Shown: one piece after another, positions 44,552-52,558 of the stretch
Layout: every line of letters starts with the position of its first letter
How positions within the stretch are numbered: position 1 is the stretch's first letter
Assembly (NCBI RefSeq): GCF_013401515.1
Contig: NZ_CP058529.1
Span: forward strand, 1,612,001-1,676,000
Direction: 5' to 3'
Length of the DNA: 64,000 nucleotides
Origin: Halorarum halophilum
GTDB lineage: Archaea > Halobacteriota > Halobacteria > Halobacteriales > Haloferacaceae
Program-made: the position numbers and the translations under genes
The notes under the pieces: model-generated
The model's database searches: none
Seen by the model: only the letters and a program-made list of their open reading frames with translations
What the model was told of the DNA's origin: nothing

Positions 44552-46513
44552 GTGCGCGTCGACGACCTCCCGCTGGCCCCCGAGTACGTGAACCACTTCG
44601 AGTCGGCGGGGATCGAGGAGCTCTACCCCCCGCAGGCGGCCGCCGTCGACGCCGGCGTCTGCGAGGGAGGCAACGTCGTCGCCGCCATCCCGACCGCCTC
44701 CGGGAAGACGTTCATCGCCGAACTCGGCCTGCTCACCGCCGACGGGCCGGGGCTGTACATCTGCCCGTTGCGCGCGCTCGCCCGCGAGAAGTACGAGGAG
44801 TTCGACGCCCTCCCCGGCGTCAGCGTCGGCATCTCGACGGGCGACTACGACTCCCCGGCCGCTGAACTCGCCGACCACGACGTCGTCGTCGCCACGTCCG
44901 AGAAGGTGGACTCGGCCATCCGCAACGGCGCCGCCTGGGTCGCGGACCTCGCCTGCGTCGTCGTCGACGAGGTCCACCTGCTGGGCGCCGAAGGTCGCGG
45001 CCCGACCCTCGAGGTGACGCTGGCGACGCTCCGCCGGCGCGCGCCCGACGCCCAGATCGTCGCGCTGTCGGCTACTGTCGACAACCCCGAACACATCGCG
45101 GCCTGGCTCGACGCGGAACTCGTCGAGTCCGACTGGCGGCCCGTCGACCTCCGGACCGGCGTGTACGCCGACGCGTCGGTCGCGTTCGACGACGACACCA
45201 CCGTCGCGGTCGAGGGCATCGACGCCGACGACCCCGCCAACGCCGGCGATACCGAGGCGACAGCCGCGCTCGTCCGCGACGCGGTCGCCGCCGGCGGGCA
45301 GGCGCTCGCGTTCGTCCGCTCGCGCCGGGAGGCCGAACGGCTGGCCGACCGCCTCCGAGAGGACGGACTGGCCGAGGCCGCCGGCATCGGGATGGACGCG
45401 GCGGCGGTCGCCGAGGAGGTCCGGGACGCCGGCGGCACCGAGATGGGCGAACGGCTCGCCGAGAACGCGGCCTGGGGTGTCGCGTTCCACCACGCCGGGC
45501 TCCGGTCGGACCACCGCGCGGTCGTCGAACGGGCGTTCCGCGAGCGCCGGCTCTCGGTCATCTGCGCGACGCCGACGCTCGCCGCCGGCGTCAACGTCCC
45601 CGCCCGCCGCGTCGTCGTCCGCGACCAGCAGCGGTACACGGGTACCGGAACAGAGTGGCTCCCCGTGCTGGAGGTCCACCAGATGTGCGGCCGGGCGGGG
45701 CGCCCGCATCTCGACCCGTACGGCGAGGCGGTGCTCGTCGGCGACGCGGACGACCGGGACGAACTCTGGACGCGGTACGTCGAGGGCGAACCCGAGGCCG
45801 TCGAGTCGCAGCTCCGGGACCGTGGGGCGCTCCGGACCCACACGCTCGCGCTCGTCGCCACCGGCATCGCCGGCTCGCAGGCCGGCGTGCTCGACGCGCT
45901 CGGCGGGACGTTCTACGCCTCCCGGACCCCGAACCCCGACCTCGGGGGCGTGGTCGGCGACGTCATCGCGGAGCTCATCGACATGGAGATGCTCGCGCCG
46001 GACGGGAGCGGCATCGCCGCGACCGAACTCGGCGCGCAGGTGTCCCGGCAGTACGTCAAGCCCGAGACGGGCCGGAAGCTGGTCGCCGGGCTCCGGACCG
46101 CGGCGGCGATGGACCCTGACGACGTGACCGCGCTCACCGCGCTCGAACTCGTCTGTAACACCCCGGACATGCACGACACCTACCTCGGCGAGCGCGAGCG
46201 GGCGGCGATGTACCAGTACGTCCGCGGGCACGGCGCCGAACTCACGACGGGGATGAACGAGACCGACGACTTCGAGGGGTGGCTGGAGTCGGTGAAGACC
46301 GCGAGAATCCTCGCGGAGTGGGTCGAGGGGGCCACGACCGAGGAACTCGTCGCAGGCTACCGGATCGGGCCGGGCGACCTCGAGTCGCGGGTCGAGCGGG
46401 CCGAGTGGCTCCTCGGTGCCGCCGAGGCGATGGCCGCGGTCATCGGCGTCGAACTCCCGGTGCTGGGGTCGACACGGGAGAAACTCGCGCCGGCGGCGGC
46501 GGAACAGCGCTAG
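44552..46513 (+). CDS. Superfamily 2 DNA helicase, Hel308/Ski2-like
   Basis: 653 aa from GTG 44552, slightly shorter than typical Hel308 (about 700). Motif I AIPTASGKT (about residues 45-53), II VVVDEVHLL, III ALSATVDNP, IV-V FHHAGLRSDHR and ATPTLAAGVNVPARRVV, and VI QMCGRAGR (about 375) are all present. The helical ratchet follows and the C-terminus is shorter. It should unwind DNA at stalled forks. It could also be the second Hel308-like paralogue known from haloarchaea. A CTTTTACC box is about 30 nt upstream. Confidence 0.88.
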   Translation: MRVDDLPLAPEYVNHFESAGIEELYPPQAAAVDAGVCEGGNVVAAIPTASGKTFIAELGLLTADGPGLYICPLRALAREKYEEFDALPGVSVGISTGDYDSPAAELADHDVVVATSEKVDSAIRNGAAWVADLACVVVDEVHLLGAEGRGPTLEVTLATLRRRAPDAQIVALSATVDNPEHIAAWLDAELVESDWRPVDLRTGVYADASVAFDDDTTVAVEGIDADDPANAGDTEATAALVRDAVAAGGQALAFVRSRREAERLADRLREDGLAEAAGIGMDAAAVAEEVRDAGGTEMGERLAENAAWGVAFHHAGLRSDHRAVVERAFRERRLSVICATPTLAAGVNVPARRVVVRDQQRYTGTGTEWLPVLEVHQMCGRAGRPHLDPYGEAVLVGDADDRDELWTRYVEGEPEAVESQLRDRGALRTHTLALVATGIAGSQAGVLDALGGTFYASRTPNPDLGGVVGDVIAELIDMEMLAPDGSGIAATELGAQVSRQYVKPETGRKLVAGLRTAAAMDPDDVTALTALELVCNTPDMHDTYLGERERAAMYQYVRGHGAELTTGMNETDDFEGWLESVKTARILAEWVEGATTEELVAGYRIGPGDLESRVERAEWLLGAAEAMAAVIGVELPVLGSTREKLAPAAAEQR

Positions 46514-47496
46514 CCGTCGTCGCGGACCCGCGGGTCGAGCACGGCGTGGAGCACGTCCTGGACCCACGAACCGGCGACGCCGACGAGGACGACGACGAAC
46601 GTCGTGCCGAGGACAAGCGGCACGTCGCGCGCCCGGATGGCGCCGTAGCTCAGCGCGCCGATCCCGGGGATGCCGATCGCGTACTCGACGACGTAGACGG
46701 TGACGACGAGCGCGGCGAGCAGGTCGCCGTACAGCAGCGTGAGCAGAGGGACGGCGGCGGGACGGAGCAGGTGCCGCGCAGTCGCCAGGGGGCCGGCACC
46801 GGTCGCCGCGACGAACGAGACGTAGTCCTCGTTCCGGCGGGCGAGCGCGTTCGACCGCGTGTGCCGGTGTGCGGCCGCGAGCGTCCCGGTCGCCGTCACG
46901 GCGGCCGGGAGGGCCATCCGGAGCCAGTACTGCGCCGGCCACGGTCCCGACTGCCAGCCGGTGGCGTCCCAGCCGAACGCGGTACCGACGAGGGCGAGCA
47001 GGACGACCGCGAGGTAGAAGTTCGGGACGCCCGCGAGCAGGTACGTCGTCGTCGACACGGCGCGGCCGATTCGTCGACCGCCGGCGAGCGCCGAGGCCGC
47101 GCCGCTCGCGACGCCCAGCGTCGCGCCGACCAGGAACCCGGGGATCAGGTACGCGAGCGTGTACGGCGCGGCGCGGCCGATGGCGTCGGTGACGCTCCCG
47201 GGAACGCTGCTCGCCTCGCCCCAGTTCAGCGTGGTGATGGCGACGAGCCAGCGGACGTACCGCTGGTGGAGCGGTTCGTCGAGGTTGTTCGCCGCCCGGT
47301 ACGCCTCCACCTGCGACTCGATGTAGGCCGCGCGCTCGGACTCGTTCCCCGTCGCCTCCATGGCCGCCGCCTGTCGCACCGACGCCGTGTTCGGATCGCC
47401 GGGTATCGCGACCAGCAGGAACGACAGCGAACAGACGAGGTAGACGGTGAGGACGGCGAAGGCGGTCCGACGCAGGACCCGGCGACGGAGCGACAC
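46510..47496 (-). CDS. ABC transporter permease, DppB/OppB type (orphan)
   Basis: 328 aa from GTG 47496; a TTG at 47523 is an alternative, but GTTTTTGA (47521-47528) lies about 27 nt before the GTG. Six helices, with FLLVAIPGDPNT at the N-terminus and the cytoplasmic EAA loop near VAATGAGPLATARHLLRPAAVP. No binding protein or ATPase gene is nearby. It is divergent from a DppC-like gene with 94 bp between starts. Its 3' end overlaps the helicase by 4 bp. Confidence 0.85.
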   Translation of the reverse strand: MSLRRRVLRRTAFAVLTVYLVCSLSFLLVAIPGDPNTASVRQAAAMEATGNESERAAYIESQVEAYRAANNLDEPLHQRYVRWLVAITTLNWGEASSVPGSVTDAIGRAAPYTLAYLIPGFLVGATLGVASGAASALAGGRRIGRAVSTTTYLLAGVPNFYLAVVLLALVGTAFGWDATGWQSGPWPAQYWLRMALPAAVTATGTLAAAHRHTRSNALARRNEDYVSFVAATGAGPLATARHLLRPAAVPLLTLLYGDLLAALVVTVYVVEYAIGIPGIGALSYGAIRARDVPLVLGTTFVVVLVGVAGSWVQDVLHAVLDPRVRDDG

Positions 47497-47561
47497 GACC
47501 TCCGACAGTACTCCCTCCCTCAAAAACGATGCTGAAGTGACCAGTTCAGTATCGGATACCG

Positions 47562-47567
47562 TTATAT
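47562..47567 (+). promoter_or_regulatory. TATA box of the DppC-like permease gene
   Basis: TTATAT is about 27 nt before ATG 47591. The divergent DppB-like gene has its own T-rich element some 35 bp away, so both promoters could be read together. Confidence 0.5.
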
Positions 47568-47590
47568 GCCAAGCGGGTTACGAATCCTCG

Positions 47591-48709
47591 ATGCGCGAGG
47601 AGGAAGCCGTCCGTCGCCGCGACACCGCCCTCACGCTCGCGGCCGCGGTCGTCGTCGCGGCGGCGATGACGGTCGACCTCCTCGGCGGCGGCGTCCCCGG
47701 CGAGCAGTCGCCGACGGACTGGCTGTTCCTGCTCTCCGCGGTCGCGGGCGTCCGTGTCGTCGTGCTACCGCTCGCTCGCGACCCGACGCGGCGGGAGCGG
47801 TACCGCGCGGCGTTCGCCGGCCGCACCGGTGCCACGCTGGCCGGCGCCTACCTCGGCCTCTTCGCGGTCGTCGGCGTGCTCGGACCGGTCGTCGTCCCGG
47901 AGCCGCTCGGCGACCCCGCGCACGCCTACCTGCCGCCGGTCGGGTTCACGGTCGACGCGTTCGTCGCCGCCGAGTGTCTCGGCCCGGTCGTCGAGAACCG
48001 ATGTCACGGGACGCTCGCCCACCCCCTCGGAACCGACCCGTTCGGCCGCGACGTGCTGCTGCTGCTGGTCCGCGGGACGCGGGTCAGCCTCGAGGTCGCC
48101 GTCGTCGCGTCCGCGCTCGTCGTCCCCGTCGGCACCGCGGTCGGCGTCGTCGCCGGGTCGCGGCGCGGGTGGACGGACACCCTCCTCATGCGGTACGTCG
48201 ACGTGCAGGAGACCGTGCCGGCGTTCGTCGTCTACGTCCTGCTGGCGTACGTGTACGGCCGACACCTCTGGCTGGTTGTGCTCGCGTTCGGCCTGCTCGG
48301 CTGGGGGAGCATCGCGCGACTCGTCCGCAGCGAGACCATCCGGGTCACCGAGTCCTCGTTCGTCGAGGCAGGCAGGGTCGCCGGCGTCGGCCGGATCGGG
48401 CTGCTCCGCCGGTACGTGCTCCCGAACGTCGCCGACTCGGTCATCGTCGCGGCGTTCGCCCGCGCGCCGGCGCTCATCCTCGTCGAGGCGGCGCTGGCGT
48501 ACATGAAGCTCACCGACCTCGACCTGCTATCGTGGGGCGCCATCGCCGCCCGCGGCCTCGACCAGTTCTTCCCGCTGAACTGGTGGGTGTCGGCCGCCCC
48601 GGCGGTCGCGCTCGTCGTGACAGCCGTCGCCGCGAGCGTCGTCGGCGACGCGGCCAGGGACGCGCTCGACCGGGGGTCCTCGACGGTCGCAGGGCCGGAC
48701 GAGGTGTAG
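47591..48709 (+). CDS. ABC transporter permease, DppC/OppC type (orphan)
   Basis: 372 aa. The core permease (about residues 150-360) has HPLGTDPFGRDVLLLLVRGTRVSLEVA and the EAA loop SFVEAGRVAGVGRIGLLRRYVLPN. An N-terminal extension of about 80 residues with two extra helices is unusual. The partner DppB-like gene is divergent; ATP-binding and solute-binding genes are not seen within the window. Confidence 0.85.
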   Translation: MREEEAVRRRDTALTLAAAVVVAAAMTVDLLGGGVPGEQSPTDWLFLLSAVAGVRVVVLPLARDPTRRERYRAAFAGRTGATLAGAYLGLFAVVGVLGPVVVPEPLGDPAHAYLPPVGFTVDAFVAAECLGPVVENRCHGTLAHPLGTDPFGRDVLLLLVRGTRVSLEVAVVASALVVPVGTAVGVVAGSRRGWTDTLLMRYVDVQETVPAFVVYVLLAYVYGRHLWLVVLAFGLLGWGSIARLVRSETIRVTESSFVEAGRVAGVGRIGLLRRYVLPNVADSVIVAAFARAPALILVEAALAYMKLTDLDLLSWGAIAARGLDQFFPLNWWVSAAPAVALVVTAVAASVVGDAARDALDRGSSTVAGPDEV

Positions 48710-48756
48710 GCCGCTGAACGAGGCCGAGGCGTAGGCCGGCGCGCGAACGTGACGGG

Positions 48757-50142
48757 TCAGGCGTCCGACTCCCCGTCGCCGTCGGTGTCGATTCCGGTGG
48801 ACTCCGACGGCCAGTCGTACTCGCCCGCCAGCCGACGCTCCCCCACCCGGCGGAGCACCGACGGCGTCCGGCAGACGCCCGGTTCGCCCGCGGCCTGCGG
48901 GACGACGCAGTTGTTGCAGTTCTCGCAGGCGACCGACGTCCCGGAGTCGACGCCGTCCTCCCCGCCTGATTCCGACTCCCTCAGCAGGCGGGCCGGGAGC
49001 CGCGGTTCGGCGTAGAACGGGCGCGCCATCCCGACCGCGTCGCAGGCGTCGCCGAGGAGGTCGTCGACGGTTCCGCGGTCGCGGATCCCTCCCTCGCAGA
49101 ACACCGGAACGTCGACGCGCTCGCGAACCCGCCGGCAGAGGTCGGCGTTCCAGGCCGGGTCGAACCCGTACCGGCGCGACTCGACCCAGTTCGCCAGGGC
49201 GACGAGCGCGGCCCGCCAGCGCGAACCGAACGCGGCGGCGTACCCCCGACGGAACCGACCGTCGCGCCAGGACCGCGCGGGGAACTCCCCGCGGACGATG
49301 CTCATGTCCCAGAAGACGGAGCCGGACACCGGGACGAGCCCGTCGTAGCCGGCGGCGTCGAGGCGCCGACAGAGTCGGACGCTGTCGGCGGCCGAGAGCC
49401 GTCGACGGACGAACGGCGGCGCCTCCGTCTCCGCGGGCACCTTCGTCAGGACGGGGACGTCGCCGGCGCGGTCGCGGATCTCCTCGCGGACGAGTTCGAG
49501 GAAGCGCGCACCGTCGCCGAACTCGTCGTCCCGGCGGTTGTAGAACGGCGAGAGGAACTGGTGGACGATGCCCATGTTCGCCCCGGCGACGTGGATCAGG
49601 TCGTAGCCGGCGTCGACCGCGTACGCCGCCGACCGGCCGAAGTCCGCGGCGAGATCGTACACCTCGTCGGTCGTGAGGACGTGCGCGTCGTACGAGAGGA
49701 AACCGGCGCGGTCGAGCGCGCGGAGGGGGAGTGGCGGCTCCGAGACGGCGAGCTGTCGGAGGTCCGGGTTGGCGCGCCGGTACCCGTGGTGCCACGTCTC
49801 CATCGAGCGCAGGCCGCCGTGTTCGAGCTGGAGGGCGATTTTGCCGCCGTGCGAGTGGACCGCGTCGGTGAGCCGTTCGAGGTCGGCGACGAAGTCCGGG
49901 TCGTGGACACGGGTCATCCCCGGCGCCGCACAGCCCCCCTCGGCGCGGACGATGGTCGCGCCCTGGCAGACGAGCCCCGCTCCCGACTCCGCGGCCGGTT
50001 CGAGGTCGGCGACGAGTGTCTCGACCGCGTCGGGGGCGTTGCCCGCGCACTCGAGGAGCGGCGCGCGGTAGAGCCGGTTCGGGAGTACGACGTCCCCCAC
50101 CTCGACGGGCGCGTCGAGACGGACTCCGGGGGCGCTCGGCAT
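48757..50142 (-). CDS. Old-yellow-enzyme family NADH:flavin oxidoreductase with Fe-S motif
   Basis: 461 aa from ATG 50142. The N-terminal TIM barrel has VVLPNRLYRAPLLEC, GKIALQLEHGGLRSM and DLIHVAGANMGIVHQFLSPFYNRR with active-site residues. The C-terminus carries CENCNNC (about 418-424) and a further Cys in GEPGVC, likely a 4Fe-4S cluster as in 2,4-dienoyl-CoA reductases. There is no C-terminal FAD/NAD domain, so it is shorter than the bacterial enzyme. It likely reduces an enone. Confidence 0.84.
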   Translation of the reverse strand: MPSAPGVRLDAPVEVGDVVLPNRLYRAPLLECAGNAPDAVETLVADLEPAAESGAGLVCQGATIVRAEGGCAAPGMTRVHDPDFVADLERLTDAVHSHGGKIALQLEHGGLRSMETWHHGYRRANPDLRQLAVSEPPLPLRALDRAGFLSYDAHVLTTDEVYDLAADFGRSAAYAVDAGYDLIHVAGANMGIVHQFLSPFYNRRDDEFGDGARFLELVREEIRDRAGDVPVLTKVPAETEAPPFVRRRLSAADSVRLCRRLDAAGYDGLVPVSGSVFWDMSIVRGEFPARSWRDGRFRRGYAAAFGSRWRAALVALANWVESRRYGFDPAWNADLCRRVRERVDVPVFCEGGIRDRGTVDDLLGDACDAVGMARPFYAEPRLPARLLRESESGGEDGVDSGTSVACENCNNCVVPQAAGEPGVCRTPSVLRRVGERRLAGEYDWPSESTGIDTDGDGESDA

Positions 50143-50225
50143 GGTCGGGGGTACGGTCGTCGAGGGTTTCAACCCACCTCCGAGGCACCCGATTCGAGGC
50201 TCCGCCCCCGATTTCGGCCCCGCGC

Positions 50226-50231
50226 CTTAAC
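50226..50231 (+). promoter_or_regulatory. TATA box of the FNT gene
   Basis: CTTAAC about 27 nt before ATG 50255. Confidence 0.5.
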
Positions 50232-50254
50232 AGGCGCCGACGTGAATCGGGGAT

Positions 50255-51100
50255 ATGGCTGTCGAGGACGCCGATGACGCCGAGGACCCTTCCGGCGCGT
50301 CGCTCTCGTATCGGAACATCCTCGAACGGGAGATGGACAACGCGTTGACGGAGATGAACCGACCCATGGCGGGGCTGTTCCTGTCGGGGGTGGGGGCGGG
50401 GCTGAACCTGAGTTTCGGCGCGCTGTTCATGGGACTCGTCCTGACCCTTTCCGGGGGGTTCCAGTCGGACCTCGTCCAGCAGACCGCGCTGGCGGGGGCG
50501 TCCTCGATCGCGTTCCTCTTCGTCGTCGTCGGCCAGACGGAGCTGTTCACCGCCCACTCGACCATGGGCATCCTGCCGGTGCTGGACGGGCGGTCGTCGA
50601 CGCGCGATCTCGCCCGGCTGTGGGCGATCACGTACTCGTCGAACCTCGTCGGCTGCGTCGTGTTCTCGATCCTGCTGGCGGGCGTCGTCGCCTCCCGCGA
50701 CGTGCTCGCGGCCTCGGCGTTCGGAAGCCTCGCGGGCGCGCTGGTCCCGCTCCCCTGGTGGTCGATCCTCCTCAGCGGCGTGCTGGCCGGGTGGCTGATG
50801 GGGATGGTCACGTGGCTCTCGGCGGCGAGCCGCGACACCATCGGTCGCGCGGCGTTCGTCGTGCTCGGGACGGGCGCCATCGGGTTCGCGCCGTTCCACC
50901 ACAGCATCCTCGGGGCGACGGAGGTGCTGACCGCGCTGCTGCTGGGTCAGGGGGTCTCGGCGGCCGGATTCGTCCACTTCCTGGCCTGGACGACGCTCGG
51001 GAACGTGATCGGCGGGACGGTGTTCGTCGGCCTGCTCAACTACGGTCACGTCGCGCTCGTCGGACGGGACGTCGAACTGGAGCCCGAGGACGGGGGGTAG
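50255..51100 (+). CDS. Formate/nitrite transporter family channel
   Basis: 281 aa. Six membrane helices of the FNT fold. SGVGAGLNLSFGALFMGL and VVVGQTELFTAHSTMGILPVL (about residues 45-110) contain the helix-break signatures. It may move formate, nitrite or another small anion; the exact substrate is not evident. An acidic N-terminus of about 25 residues precedes the first helix. Confidence 0.85.
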   Translation: MAVEDADDAEDPSGASLSYRNILEREMDNALTEMNRPMAGLFLSGVGAGLNLSFGALFMGLVLTLSGGFQSDLVQQTALAGASSIAFLFVVVGQTELFTAHSTMGILPVLDGRSSTRDLARLWAITYSSNLVGCVVFSILLAGVVASRDVLAASAFGSLAGALVPLPWWSILLSGVLAGWLMGMVTWLSAASRDTIGRAAFVVLGTGAIGFAPFHHSILGATEVLTALLLGQGVSAAGFVHFLAWTTLGNVIGGTVFVGLLNYGHVALVGRDVELEPEDGG

Positions 51101-51166
51101 GTCCCGCTGCGGCAGCTGCAGAGCGGCCGTGGACGTAGACGTATCCTTGGACGACGGACCGACGAC

Positions 51167-52399
51167 TTACCCTGACAGCTGGTTCCGCGTGTACTTCGCG
51201 ACCAGTGGAACGTCTCGAGCCTTCAGCAGGCCGAAGAGCGCCCGGAGGTTCCCCTCGTTGGCGCGCTTCAGGGTGTCCTCGCCGAGGCGGTTGAGGTCGG
51301 ACACTAGCCGGTCGTACCGCTCGTTCGAGCCGAGGTAGAGCAGTTCGGTCATGATCAGCCGGTAGCGCGCCTTGGGCGCGACGTCCTCGTGCCAGAGCCT
51401 GTCGTAGACGGACGTCGCCTCGGCGCTCGTGTCCGGTTCGTCGGGGGTGAGACAGGCGTCGACCGTGGCGGCGGCGGCCCGGCCCGAGCGCATGCACTTG
51501 GCGATCCCCTCGCCCCAGAGCGGGTCGATCGACGGCACGGTGTCGCCGATGGCCATGAAGTTGTCCGTCGACAGGCCCGTCGGGAGCTGGATGTGCGCGG
51601 AGCCGCGGTGCTGTTTCCCCGCGATGCGCTCGGCGTTCTCGAACCGGGGATCGGTGTCGACCCAGTTCGTGAGGTAGTCGTCGATGGTGAAGCCGTCGCG
51701 GGCGTTCTCGCGGTGGCCCTCGTTCTGGAGGTAGCAGACGCCGACCTTCGCGGTGTCCTCGCCGGTGTGGAACAGCCACGAGTAGCCGCCGGGCGCCATC
51801 CGGTGGTCGAGCCGGAGCATCATCGCGTCGGTCAGGTCCGCGTAGCCGTCGGCGTCGACGTCGACGCCCTCGTACTCGTACTCGATGCCGATCGCCTGGT
51901 TCTCGCGCTCCAGATCGGCCACGCCGAGCTTCTTCGCGAGCGGGGCGCTCGGACCGGTCGCGTCGATGACGACCTCGCCGCGGACCTCCTCGTCGCCGTT
52001 GTAGACGACGCCGACGATCTCCCCGTCCTCCATCAGGGGCTTCGACACCCGCGCGTCGAACCAGTACTCCGCCCCGTCGGCGCGCCCCTCCTCGACGAGC
52101 CAGTTCTTGAAGTCGGCGAACTCCAGGACCGCCCCGGACTGCGTCCGCTCGTAGTGGTGGTTCGGCGACTCGATGACGACGCTGTCGGTGAAGTTCATCA
52201 CGACGTCGTCGGGGATGCCGAACGAGGACATCGTCGAGGGGAACGTCCCCGCCGTCGACTTGTTGCTCCTGCTCGGGAACTCCTCCTCCGTCTCCGTCTC
52301 GAGGACGACCACGTCGTACCCTCGTGCGGCGATGTCGCGGGCGCACTGAGCCCCCGCCGGGCCGGCGCCTGCGATCACCGCGTCGTATGGTTGGCTCAT
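51167..52399 (-). CDS. Geranylgeranyl reductase family FAD oxidoreductase
   Basis: 410 aa from ATG 52399. FAD-binding VIAGAGPAGAQCARDIAARGYDVVVLE at the N-terminus, with the usual DG-like IDATGPSAPLAKKLGV and a C-terminal GDTVPSIDPLWGEGIAKCMRSGRAA (the GD...P motif). It belongs to the digeranylgeranylglycerophospholipid reductase group that saturates archaeal lipids, or is a close paralogue acting on menaquinone or carotenoid chains. Confidence 0.84.
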   Translation of the reverse strand: MSQPYDAVIAGAGPAGAQCARDIAARGYDVVVLETETEEEFPSRSNKSTAGTFPSTMSSFGIPDDVVMNFTDSVVIESPNHHYERTQSGAVLEFADFKNWLVEEGRADGAEYWFDARVSKPLMEDGEIVGVVYNGDEEVRGEVVIDATGPSAPLAKKLGVADLERENQAIGIEYEYEGVDVDADGYADLTDAMMLRLDHRMAPGGYSWLFHTGEDTAKVGVCYLQNEGHRENARDGFTIDDYLTNWVDTDPRFENAERIAGKQHRGSAHIQLPTGLSTDNFMAIGDTVPSIDPLWGEGIAKCMRSGRAAAATVDACLTPDEPDTSAEATSVYDRLWHEDVAPKARYRLIMTELLYLGSNERYDRLVSDLNRLGEDTLKRANEGNLRALFGLLKARDVPLVAKYTRNQLSG

Positions 52400-52558
52400 G
52401 TGTAGTAGATGCGGACGGATAGTCCGCCGCGCTGGATTGTCGGTGTGTTCGGTGTCGTGCCTGTAAGGTATTCCCATTTGACCGGACGGATGATACCGAG
52501 TCACTCCCACCGCCGGGGGCCGCGGAATACCGCCGGTCCGGGACCGGCGAAGTCGAGA

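Noticed and set aside
43748-46942. Very long minus-strand reading frame opposite the nitrile hydratase accessory and helicase genes
   Set aside because: It is a composition artefact of high G+C. The product is Arg/Asp/Val-rich without a domain, while both plus-strand genes have clear catalytic motifs.
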